Shown here in pieces: positions 1 to 6,460 of a DNA stretch of 6,864 nt (positions are counted from its first letter, which is position 1; every line of letters starts with the position of its first letter). This stretch comes from Actinomycetota bacterium (GTDB lineage: Bacteria; Actinomycetota; Actinomycetes; S36-B12; UBA5976), in assembly GCA_009702945.1 (NCBI GenBank), contig WLGZ01000052.1, positions 1 through 6,864 of the forward strand, written 5' to 3'. Under the pieces are notes generated by a model. That model had not been told where the DNA came from and searched no databases. It saw only the letters and a list, made by a program, of their open reading frames with translations. The translations under genes were made by a program, and so were the position numbers.

Positions 1-2
1 AA

Positions 3-311
3 CATCAGCTTGCTGCTGCATGTGAGCTATTTCCAATCTTTGAGCGCGCTCACCTACTTCGCACCTGGGGCGGCATTGTTGATATCGCTCCTGACGCGTC
101 TCCAATCATTGGTCTAACGCCAGTGGAGAATCTGTTCATTAACTCGGGTTGGGGAACTGGTGGATTCAAAGCCACACCAGGATCTGGTTGGGTCATGGCA
201 GCAACAATTGCAAATGGTGAACCTGATGCACTTGCTAAGCCGTATGCCCTGGATCGTTTTATCTCCGGTCACTTAATCGACGAACACGGCGCTGCCGGCG
301 TGGCCCACTAA
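3..311 (+). CDS. soxB: Sarcosine oxidase beta subunit, C-terminal fragment (5' end outside window)
   Basis: This is the last 102 codons of the beta subunit, open from the window edge and ending at TAA 309-311. In heterotetrameric sarcosine oxidase the beta subunit carries the FAD where sarcosine is oxidised, plus covalently bound FMN that passes electrons to O2. The visible part has the family's C-terminal signature: RTWGGIVDIAPDASPIIG, then a glycine-rich stretch GWGTGGFKATPGSGWVMA that in this family packs against FAD. It closes with the typical tail (LDRFISGHLIDEHGAAGVAH). A full beta subunit is about 400 residues, so roughly three quarters, including the dinucleotide-binding N-terminus and the FMN attachment histidine, lies upstream and cannot be checked. 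The soxD start follows 9 nt after the stop, and its ribosome-binding site overlaps this stop codon. The identification is secure because soxD, soxA and soxG follow in the standard order. Confidence 0.95.
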   Translation, partial: HQLAAACELFPIFERAHLLRTWGGIVDIAPDASPIIGLTPVENLFINSGWGTGGFKATPGSGWVMAATIANGEPDALAKPYALDRFISGHLIDEHGAAGVAH

Positions 312-314
312 GGA
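310..314 (+). promoter_or_regulatory. Ribosome-binding site of soxD
   Basis: AAGGA lies 6 nt before the soxD ATG at 321. It begins inside the soxB stop codon, so ribosomes ending soxB translation are placed at the soxD start. This supports the chosen start and translational coupling of the two subunits. Confidence 0.7.
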
Positions 315-320
315 ATCACA

Positions 321-602
321 ATGTTGCATATCCCTTGTCCATACTGCGGTCCACGCGATGAAACTGAGTTTCATTACGGCTCCGAAGCTCATGTTGCATA
401 CCCAGAAAACTCTGCAAACTTAACCGACGAAGAGTGGGCCAAGTTTGTGTTCATTCGTTCCAATCCAAAAGGCTGGATGGCTGAACGTTGGGTTCATAGT
501 GCTGGTTGCCGCCGCTGGTTCAACGTTTGGCGAAACACAATCAACCACGAATTCGGACCGTCTTATAAACCATTCACCCAACAGCCAAAGAGCCCAGCAT
601 GA
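321..602 (+). CDS. soxD: Sarcosine oxidase delta subunit (zinc-binding)
   Basis: This 93-residue protein has the usual length of the delta subunit, a small structural component of heterotetrameric sarcosine oxidase. It opens with MLHIPCPYCGPRDETEF, the conserved delta-family start. The four zinc ligands known from the characterised enzyme can be read at Cys6, Cys9, His59 and Cys63, the last two in WVHSAGCRRWFNVWRNT, so the zinc site looks intact. The start at 321 is fixed by an AAGGA 6 nt upstream and by the family N-terminus. The stop TGA (600-602) overlaps the soxA ATG (599-601) as ATGA, a classic coupling arrangement that helps keep subunits in balance. Nothing in it looks damaged. Confidence 0.96.
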   Translation: MLHIPCPYCGPRDETEFHYGSEAHVAYPENSANLTDEEWAKFVFIRSNPKGWMAERWVHSAGCRRWFNVWRNTINHEFGPSYKPFTQQPKSPA

Positions 603-3274
603 GCACAGTAACTTTCACATTCGACGGCAAGCAGTACACCGGCCAGAAGGGCGAGAGCCTAGCTTCTGCCCTATTGCGTAATGGCGTTTTGCATTTCACC
701 GACAGCTCATACAAAGATCGTCCACGCGGAGTTATGGGACTTTGGGTTGAAGAACCAAATGCATTGGTAAACATCGACTCTGGTGCGGGCGAACCAATGG
801 TTATGTCCACCACTATCGAGATAGTTGAAGGCGTGGTTGCTAGAAGTTCTCAGGGTGTTGGCGACCTGCCTGATACTCGCGACAATTCTCGCTATGACAA
901 AGTAAACCGTCACGTAGATGTGCTGGTAGTAGGTGCGGGAACTTCTGGTCTTGAAGCTGCAAAGAAGTTCGCTGATCAGGGCAAGAGCGTCATTGTTATG
1001 GATGACAAGCCAACTGCTGGTGGACATTTGGTTTATCTGGGTCAGCCAGTTCCACCTGAACTGCTGTCAGTACTTGATCGCGAAAACGTAACTTTCCTAC
1101 CGCGCACTACAGTGCAAGGTTTGTATGACCAGGGATATTCAGTTGCAACAGAACGTCGCACTGATCACCTTGATGTCAACGTACACACCGAAATGTCACG
1201 CATCAGGACTTGGCACATTCGTGCCGATCACACTGTGCTTGCAACTGGTGCATTCCAGCGTCATTTGGTTTTTGCCAACAATGACCGTCCAGGAATTATG
1301 CTTTCGCACGCAGCAGCCACTTATGTTTCAAATGGTGCTAACCCATTTAGGGCAGCGGTTGTCGTCACCGTTGACAATCAGGGTTACCGCGATGCCGTTC
1401 GCCTAAGTCAGGCGGGTGTAACCGTTAATGCAATCGTTGACATCCGTAACAACCCAAGTGGTCCTTCCGTTGAAGCAGCTAAGGCTTCCGGAATCCAAAT
1501 CATCACCGGCAAGACTGCGATAGATACCTGTGAAAAAGAGGATGGAACAGTTAAGTGTGTTTCCGTTGGAAATCCAGATGGCACCGAGGCAGCATGTGTC
1601 GATGGAGATCTAATTGCAGTTTCAGGTGGTTGGACTCCAGTTGTACACCTAGCAACGTTCATTGGAATCAAGCCAACCTGGGATGCAAAGTTGGCGGCAT
1701 TTGTTGTTAAGCATTCTGATTCACTAACGAGCACCGCAGGCATGCTTGCCGGTGATTTTGGTGATGATGATGAGGCTGCCATTTTCTTTGGTCCAAAGCT
1801 TTCAACTGAACAAGCACTGGTTGCCTTCGTTGATTACCAGCGCGATGCAACTTACCGTGATTTCAAGCGCGCAATTGATGCGGGTATGAGAAGTATCGAG
1901 CACGTAAAGCGTTACACCGCTATCGGCACCGCGCATGATCAAGGTAAGACCAGTGGCACCGTAACTATGGGTCTGATTGGTCAGGCAATTGGCAAGGCAC
2001 CAGATGAAATTGGTTCCTTAACTTTCCGTCCGCCATACATTTCAGTTCCATTTGCAGCTCTTGCGGGTCGCGATCGTGGATTGCTTTCCGATCCAGAGCG
2101 CACTACCCCAATTCACTCTTGGCATGTCGCCAGTGGCGCTCCAATGGAAGACGTCGGCCAGTGGAAGCGACCTTGGTACTTCCCTATGCCTGGTGAATCC
2201 ATGCATGCCGCGGTACTGCGCGAATGTGCTGCAGTTCGTGAAGGCGTTGGAGTTATGGATGCCTCAACTCTTGGCAAAATCGACATCCAGGGTAAAGATG
2301 CCGGTCAGTTCTTGGATTTGATTTACACAAACATGTTCTCCACGCTGAAAGTTGGCATGAGCCGTTACGGCTTAATGTGCGGCATTGATGGCATGGTCTT
2401 TGACGACGGCGTAACAACTCGAATCAGCGAAAACCATTGGCTAATGACCACTACAACTGGTGGTGCCGCAAAGGTTCTGGACTGGCTTGAGGAATGGCTA
2501 CAAACTGAATGGCCACATCTTGAGGTTTACTGCACTTCAGTAACCGAACAGATTTCCACAGTTGCCATCGTTGGACCTAAGAGTCGTGAATTGATGCGTC
2601 GTCTAGCTCCATCACTTGATGTTTCGAATGAAGCTTTTGCTTTCATGGAGAACAAGCATGTTGATGTAGCTGGTGTTCCAGCACGTATCGCCCGAATCTC
2701 GTTCTCTGGTGAACTTGCCTACGAAATCAACGTGCCAGCAATCTACGGATTGCACATTTGGGAATCTGTTATGGCAAAGGGTGCTGACCTAAACATCACG
2801 CCATACGGCACCGAAACTATGCACGTGCTTCGTGCTGAAAAGGGATTCGTAATCGTTGGTCAGGAAACTGATGGAACTCAGACTCCTGATGACTTAGACA
2901 TGAATTGGATTGTTTCCAAGAAAAAGGATGACTTCATTGGTAAGCGTTCATTTAGCCGAGCCGACACCGCTCGCGACGGACGTCACCAATTAGTTGGAAT
3001 TCTGGCTGATGATGGCTCTTATGTGATTCCAGAAGGCGCTTACATAGTTGCTGGTGCAGACGAGAAAACTGCACCGCCGGTTAAGCACATTGGTTACATA
3101 ACTAGTTCTTATGACTCAGCTGCATTAGGTCGTTCATTTGCACTTGCATTAGTTGCTAACGGTTTGGCTCGTAAGGGCGAAAAGATTGCCATCCCAATGG
3201 CTGATCGCGTTGTAACTGGCGTAATCACTGATTCAGTATTTGTAGACAAGGAGAACACACGTCGTGATGGTTAA
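599..3274 (+). CDS. soxA: Sarcosine oxidase alpha subunit (NAD-binding plus folate-binding GcvT domain)
   Basis: This 891-residue protein is the large subunit, which binds NAD+ and hosts the folate site where the methyl carbon of sarcosine becomes 5,10-methylene-THF. Residues 1-80 form the N-terminal ferredoxin-like domain (TFTFDGKQYTGQKGESLASALL, RPRGVM, EEPNALV). It has no cysteines, so no Fe-S cluster is expected. A Rossmann motif VVGAGTSGLEAA (Gly112, Gly114, Gly117) begins the NAD domain, followed by LATGA at 214-218 and FANNDRPGIML at about 225-235. SIEHVKRYTAIGTAHDQGKT (432-451) is strongly conserved in the family. From about 515 to 885 there is a GcvT/aminomethyltransferase-like domain with MDASTLGKIDIQGKDA, the SFSGELAYEI block at 701-710, PYGTETMHVLRAEKG and SKKKDDFIGKR. 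The start overlaps soxD by 4 nt, with a weak AAAGAG 6 nt upstream. Characterised alpha subunits run about 965-1000 residues. This one is shorter, with no N-terminal leader and a compact NAD region, but all domains are present in one frame. Confidence 0.96.
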   Translation: MSTVTFTFDGKQYTGQKGESLASALLRNGVLHFTDSSYKDRPRGVMGLWVEEPNALVNIDSGAGEPMVMSTTIEIVEGVVARSSQGVGDLPDTRDNSRYDKVNRHVDVLVVGAGTSGLEAAKKFADQGKSVIVMDDKPTAGGHLVYLGQPVPPELLSVLDRENVTFLPRTTVQGLYDQGYSVATERRTDHLDVNVHTEMSRIRTWHIRADHTVLATGAFQRHLVFANNDRPGIMLSHAAATYVSNGANPFRAAVVVTVDNQGYRDAVRLSQAGVTVNAIVDIRNNPSGPSVEAAKASGIQIITGKTAIDTCEKEDGTVKCVSVGNPDGTEAACVDGDLIAVSGGWTPVVHLATFIGIKPTWDAKLAAFVVKHSDSLTSTAGMLAGDFGDDDEAAIFFGPKLSTEQALVAFVDYQRDATYRDFKRAIDAGMRSIEHVKRYTAIGTAHDQGKTSGTVTMGLIGQAIGKAPDEIGSLTFRPPYISVPFAALAGRDRGLLSDPERTTPIHSWHVASGAPMEDVGQWKRPWYFPMPGESMHAAVLRECAAVREGVGVMDASTLGKIDIQGKDAGQFLDLIYTNMFSTLKVGMSRYGLMCGIDGMVFDDGVTTRISENHWLMTTTTGGAAKVLDWLEEWLQTEWPHLEVYCTSVTEQISTVAIVGPKSRELMRRLAPSLDVSNEAFAFMENKHVDVAGVPARIARISFSGELAYEINVPAIYGLHIWESVMAKGADLNITPYGTETMHVLRAEKGFVIVGQETDGTQTPDDLDMNWIVSKKKDDFIGKRSFSRADTARDGRHQLVGILADDGSYVIPEGAYIVAGADEKTAPPVKHIGYITSSYDSAALGRSFALALVANGLARKGEKIAIPMADRVVTGVITDSVFVDKENTRRDG
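3248..3253 (+). promoter_or_regulatory. Ribosome-binding site of soxG, inside soxA
   Basis: AAGGAG, a near-perfect Shine-Dalgarno core, sits within the last codons of soxA. It is 10 nt from a GTG at 3264 and 13 nt from the ATG at 3267. The spacing slightly favours the GTG, while codon preference favours the ATG, so the exact soxG start is open by one residue. Confidence 0.65.
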
Positions 3275-3866
3275 TCTCGAATTTGCAAAGAGCCCGCTAA
3301 GTAGCGCTGAGCATGGCAGCAAGGATTCTGCCGTGTGGATGTACGAAGTCCCATTCACTCCCGCTTGGGACCTTCGCGTGGAACCGGGTAATGATGCATA
3401 TGCTGCGGTTAATGCAGCTCTCGGACTGACCTTGCCAACCAAGGTCGGTGACGTTGCACGCCTCAATGGTGCATGTATCGGTCAGGATGACTTCGTTGTG
3501 GGGCAGCAGGCCATCATTGCTCTTTGCCTAGGTCCAGATTGGTGGTACTTAACTGGAACTGCTGATATCCAGGCTTTGTTGCTACCAGTCCAGGAAGCTC
3601 ATCACATTTCATTCGTGGACGTTAGTTCGCAGCGCACCAAGATCGAAGTCTCTGGACCAAACGCACAAGATGTGCTCGCGCACTACTGGGAGCAAGACCT
3701 TCGGGAGGAGCATTTTCCTATCGATGCTTGCAGTCAGGGCGTTCTTGCTAAAGCTCCACTCATAATGTGGCACTGTTGCGAAAATTGTTACTTACTTTTC
3801 CCAAGAGCATCATTTGCAAAGCATCTTTGGACTGCTTTGACTGATGCCGCAGTTGAGTACCTGTAA
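3264..3866 (+). CDS. soxG: Sarcosine oxidase gamma subunit
   Basis: This protein has 200 residues (199 if the ATG at 3267 is used), the usual size for the gamma subunit. Gamma is the second small structural subunit and has a GcvT-like fold with no known cofactor of its own. Family features seen are an early SPL motif (10-12), the LRVEPGNDAYAAVNAALGL block (38-56), LPTKVGDVAR, CLGPDWWYL (88-96), FVDVSSQRTKIEVSGPNAQDVLAH (117-140) and a C-terminal RASFAKHLWTALTDAAVEYL. The gene overlaps the soxA 3' end by 11 nt from the GTG or 8 nt from the ATG, with AAGGAG upstream, so the two are probably translationally coupled. One oddity is HCCENC at residues 170-175: three cysteines and a histidine in six residues, in a segment that is normally a variable loop. 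The stop is TAA at 3864-3866. The family call is secure from both sequence and position. Confidence 0.93.
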   Translation: MMVNLEFAKSPLSSAEHGSKDSAVWMYEVPFTPAWDLRVEPGNDAYAAVNAALGLTLPTKVGDVARLNGACIGQDDFVVGQQAIIALCLGPDWWYLTGTADIQALLLPVQEAHHISFVDVSSQRTKIEVSGPNAQDVLAHYWEQDLREEHFPIDACSQGVLAKAPLIMWHCCENCYLLFPRASFAKHLWTALTDAAVEYL

Positions 3867-3902
3867 AATCAGTTAACACTTTCTAACTTAAAAGTAGGCA
3901 CC

Positions 3903-4751
3903 ATGACTGCGGTCATTCTCGATGGAAAAGCTACTGCTGCTGCAGTAAAAGCGAATCTAGCAACGAGAGTTGCTGCCTTAAATGCCAAAGGAATCTTTCC
4001 CGGTCTTGGCACTGTCTTAGTTGGCGATGATCCAGGTTCGCACTCTTACGTTGGTGGCAAACATAAAGACTGTCATGAAGTTGGAATCACTTCAGTTCGT
4101 GAAGATCTACCAGCCTCCGCTACTCAGCAAGACGTTTTGGATGCAATCGCGCGACTTAACGCTGACCCAGCCTGCACTGGATACATTGTGCAGTTGCCAC
4201 TTCCAAAAGGACTTGACTCTAATGCCGCACTCGAAGCAATCGACCCACGCAAAGATGCCGATGGCCTACATCCAACAAACCTTGGTCGCTTAGTTCTTGG
4301 CGAACCTGCACCATTACCTTGCACCCCACGTGGCATCGTAGAACTACTTCGCGCTTACGACGTAAACATAGATGGCGCTGAAGTTTGCATCATCGGTCGT
4401 GGCGTAACTGTTGGTCGACCTCTTGGTTTATTGCTAACTCGCCGCAGTGAAAATGCAACGGTGACGTTATGTCACACCGGAACCAAAGACATGACAGCAC
4501 ACATTAAGCGCGCTGATATCGTCGTGGCAGCTGCTGGTGTCCCCCATTTCATTAAGCCAGACATGATTAAGCCAGGCGCTGCGCTGCTTGATGTTGGCAT
4601 CACTAGAACTGATGCTGGCCTTCTTGGAGACTTAGACCCAGCCTGCGCTGAAGTTGCTGGCTGGATTGCTCCGATGCCAGGTGGAACTGGCCCAATGACT
4701 CGTGCCATGTTGCTCGCCAACGTAGTCGATACGGCTGAAGGAAATCTTTAA
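3903..4751 (+). CDS. folD: Bifunctional methylene-THF dehydrogenase / methenyl-THF cyclohydrolase
   Basis: This 282-residue cytosolic enzyme is of standard FolD length. It interconverts 5,10-methylene-THF, 5,10-methenyl-THF and 10-formyl-THF, using NADP+. Catalytic-site residues are present: Tyr49 and Lys53 in SYVGGKHKDC (matching Tyr52/Lys56 of E. coli), Gln97 in YIVQLPLP, and Asp120 in KDADGLHPTNLGRL. The NADP-binding part has IIGRGVTVGRPLGLLL, then RRSENATVTLCHTGT, a form typical of actinobacterial FolD. The late signature reads MPGGTGPMTRAML, where most family members have PGGVGPMT, a mild substitution. The start at ATG 3903 follows a short SD core (AGG 3896-3898, 4 nt spacer) and gives the family N-terminus TAVILDGKATAAAVK. 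It lies 36 nt after soxG, so it can take up the methylene-THF made by SoxBDAG and yield NADPH and formyl-THF. Its stop overlaps the next start by one base (TAATG). Confidence 0.96.
   Translation: MTAVILDGKATAAAVKANLATRVAALNAKGIFPGLGTVLVGDDPGSHSYVGGKHKDCHEVGITSVREDLPASATQQDVLDAIARLNADPACTGYIVQLPLPKGLDSNAALEAIDPRKDADGLHPTNLGRLVLGEPAPLPCTPRGIVELLRAYDVNIDGAEVCIIGRGVTVGRPLGLLLTRRSENATVTLCHTGTKDMTAHIKRADIVVAAAGVPHFIKPDMIKPGAALLDVGITRTDAGLLGDLDPACAEVAGWIAPMPGGTGPMTRAMLLANVVDTAEGNL
4738..4742 (+). promoter_or_regulatory. Ribosome-binding site of the betA-like gene, inside folD
   Basis: AAGGA is located 8 nt before the ATG at 4751, within the last folD codons. Together with the TAATG overlap it fixes the start and indicates stop-start coupling with folD. 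Confidence 0.65.
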
Positions 4752-6403
4752 TGACCATCAAAGAATATGACTACGTAATTATTGGTGGCGGGTCTGCTGG
4801 ATCTGTTTTAGGCAATCGGTTATCCGAGAATCCCGATAATGAAGTTTTGGTTTTAGAGGCCGGGCGCAAAGACTCGTGGTGGGATGTTTACATTCACATG
4901 CCAGCTGCGCTGACTTTCCCAATCGGAAACAAGTTCTATGACTGGATGTATGAAACTGATCCAGAACCATACATGAATGGTCGTCGGGTTTACCAAGGTC
5001 GCGGCAAGGTTCTTGGAGGTTCAGGCTCTATTAATGGAATGATTTTCCAGCGCGGAAATCCAATGGATTACGAACGTTGGGCTGCCGATAAAGGTATGGA
5101 GAACTGGGACTTCGCCCATTGCTTGCCGTACTTCAAGAAAATGGAAAATGCTACCGGCGTTCCTAATGACAAGAAGTACCGTGGCCACGATGGTCCGCTT
5201 TATCTAGAAAAAGGCCCTGCCAAGAATCCGTTATTCAAAGCTTTCTTTGATGCCGCAGTTGCTGCTGGCTTTAGCCGCACCGACGATGTAAATGGTTATA
5301 GCCAAGAAGGCTTTGGTCCGTTTGATAAGAATGTTAAGAAAGGTCGTCGCTGGTCTTCAGCTCGGGCTTACTTACATCCAGTAATGCATCGAAAGAATTT
5401 AACAATTCAGACTCGTCACCAAGTACACCGCGTGATCTTTGAAGGCGACAAGGCTGTTGGCGTGGTTGCGCAACGCGGCAAGACTATTACTGAGTACCGT
5501 GCCAAGAATGTTGTTCTATGTGGTGGCGCGATCAATACCCCACAGGTTCTGCAGCTTTCCGGAATTGGTCCAGCTGAACTACTTAAAAAGCACGGCATTG
5601 CAGTAGTTAAAGACCTACCTGGCGTTGGTCAGAACTTGCAGGATCATCTAGAGGTTTACATTCAGCATGCTTGTAAGCAACCAATCACTATGAATCCAAA
5701 TCTAAAGCTTTGGAAGCGACCGTTTATTGGTGCAGCTTGGTTGTTTGCCCGCAAGGGTCCAGGTTCGACCAACCACTTCGAAGGTGGTGGTTTTGCCTGC
5801 TCCAATAACACTGTTAAGTACCCAAACTTGATGTACCACTTCTTGCCAATTGCCGTTCGTTATGACGGAACTGGTATCGAACAAGGTCACGGTTACCAAG
5901 TTCACGTTGGTCCAATGTATTCAGATGCTCGCGGCCGCATTGAAATCACAAGCGCTGACCCAATGGCTAAACCTTCGATTCTGTTTAACTACCTTTCAAC
6001 AGATCAGGATCGTCGCGAGTGGGTAGAGGCTATTCAAGTAACTCGAAACATTTTGGCGCAATCTGCTTTTGATCAATACAGCGATGGTGAACTATCCCCT
6101 GGTCCACAGGTGCAGACTCCAGAACAGATTCTGGAATGGGTTGCCAAGGATGCTGAGACTGCTTACCACCCATCATGTACTGCAAAAATGGGTACCGATG
6201 AAATGAGCGTGGTAGATCCAAACACTATGAAGGTTCATGGCGTCGAAGGTCTATTCGTAGTCGATGCCTCGGTGTTCCCTTACGTAACTAACGCAAACCT
6301 TTACGCACCAACCATGATGGTTGCCGAACGTGCAGCTGACTTAATTCAGGAAAAGCCAACCTTGGCTCCTGAATATGTTGAATGGCATAAGCGAAGCGTT
6401 TAA
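4751..6403 (+). CDS. betA: Choline dehydrogenase, GMC oxidoreductase family
   Basis: This 550-residue flavoprotein, typical in length for BetA, probably oxidises choline to betaine aldehyde and possibly on to glycine betaine. The N-terminal FAD motif is DYVIIGGGSAGSVLGNRLSE (Gly12, Gly14, Gly17), followed by VLVLEAG. GMC signature 1 is GKVLGGSGSINGMIF (85-99) and signature 2 is GGAINTPQVLQLSGIG (258-273). The BetA-like C-terminal half shows YHFLPIAVRYDG (362-373), HGYQVHVGPM, PSILFNYLSTDQD (408-420) and AETAYHPSCTAKMGTD (468-483). His473 is the expected catalytic histidine, and Asn516 in VTNANLYAP probably the second active-site residue. Ile94 occupies the place where choline oxidase has the histidine that covalently holds FAD, so FAD is likely non-covalent and the enzyme a dehydrogenase. 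No signal peptide or membrane segment is evident. The gene overlaps folD by one base, indicating co-expression with sarcosine breakdown. A related GMC alcohol dehydrogenase remains possible, because substrate cannot be fixed from motifs alone. Confidence 0.85.
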   Translation: MTIKEYDYVIIGGGSAGSVLGNRLSENPDNEVLVLEAGRKDSWWDVYIHMPAALTFPIGNKFYDWMYETDPEPYMNGRRVYQGRGKVLGGSGSINGMIFQRGNPMDYERWAADKGMENWDFAHCLPYFKKMENATGVPNDKKYRGHDGPLYLEKGPAKNPLFKAFFDAAVAAGFSRTDDVNGYSQEGFGPFDKNVKKGRRWSSARAYLHPVMHRKNLTIQTRHQVHRVIFEGDKAVGVVAQRGKTITEYRAKNVVLCGGAINTPQVLQLSGIGPAELLKKHGIAVVKDLPGVGQNLQDHLEVYIQHACKQPITMNPNLKLWKRPFIGAAWLFARKGPGSTNHFEGGGFACSNNTVKYPNLMYHFLPIAVRYDGTGIEQGHGYQVHVGPMYSDARGRIEITSADPMAKPSILFNYLSTDQDRREWVEAIQVTRNILAQSAFDQYSDGELSPGPQVQTPEQILEWVAKDAETAYHPSCTAKMGTDEMSVVDPNTMKVHGVEGLFVVDASVFPYVTNANLYAPTMMVAERAADLIQEKPTLAPEYVEWHKRSV

Positions 6404-6409
6404 GGAATT

Positions 6410-6460
6410 ACCCCCGTCGTTACCTCATTTTTATGGTGTGACGGCTGGGGTTCTTTCTTT
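6410..6460 (+). terminator. Possible intrinsic terminator of the sox-folD-betA operon
   Basis: An imperfect hairpin starts 7 nt after the betA stop. A6410-C6414 pairs with G6447-T6451 (5 bp), and a 3-nt bulge (6444-6446) follows. Then 6415-6420 pairs with 6438-6443 (four Watson-Crick and two G-U pairs), T6421 is unpaired, and ACC 6422-6424 pairs with GGT 6435-6437 around a 10-nt loop. The T-rich run TTCTTTCTTT (6451-6460) follows on the plus strand. On the minus strand the flank after the hairpin is not T-rich, so termination of betA is the better reading. The stem contains the end of the opposing transporter gene, whose stop codon lies in the loop. The bulges make this a moderate call. Confidence 0.4.

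Noticed and set aside
707..1027. A 106-codon minus-strand open frame inside soxA.
   Set aside because: It is antisense to a strongly conserved domain, its translation has no recognisable motif and no sensible ribosome-binding context. It is a shadow of the real gene.
1408..1782. A 124-codon minus-strand open frame inside soxA, rich in Ser, Ala and Pro.
   Set aside because: The composition is that expected from the complement of coding sequence, and the plus strand encodes the conserved NAD domain of SoxA.
599..3274. A frameshift or deletion in soxA as the reason for its short length.
   Set aside because: All expected blocks from the N-terminal domain through the NAD motif to the GcvT domain occur in order in one frame, so it looks like a compact but intact gene.
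3837..3869. A possible internal promoter before folD: TTGACT (3837-3842) and TAAAAT (3864-3869).
   Set aside because: The two boxes are good individually, but the spacer is 21 nt, well beyond the normal 16-18. AT-rich stretches like this are common in the window. The evidence is too weak to list as a feature.
3871..3894. A small inverted repeat AGTTA/TAACT (3871-3875, 3884-3888) and the near-palindrome ACTTAAAAGT in the soxG-folD gap.
   Set aside because: The stem is only 5 AT-rich base pairs with no T tract after it. It is too weak for a terminator or riboswitch, and 36 nt is too short for a folate or glycine riboswitch.
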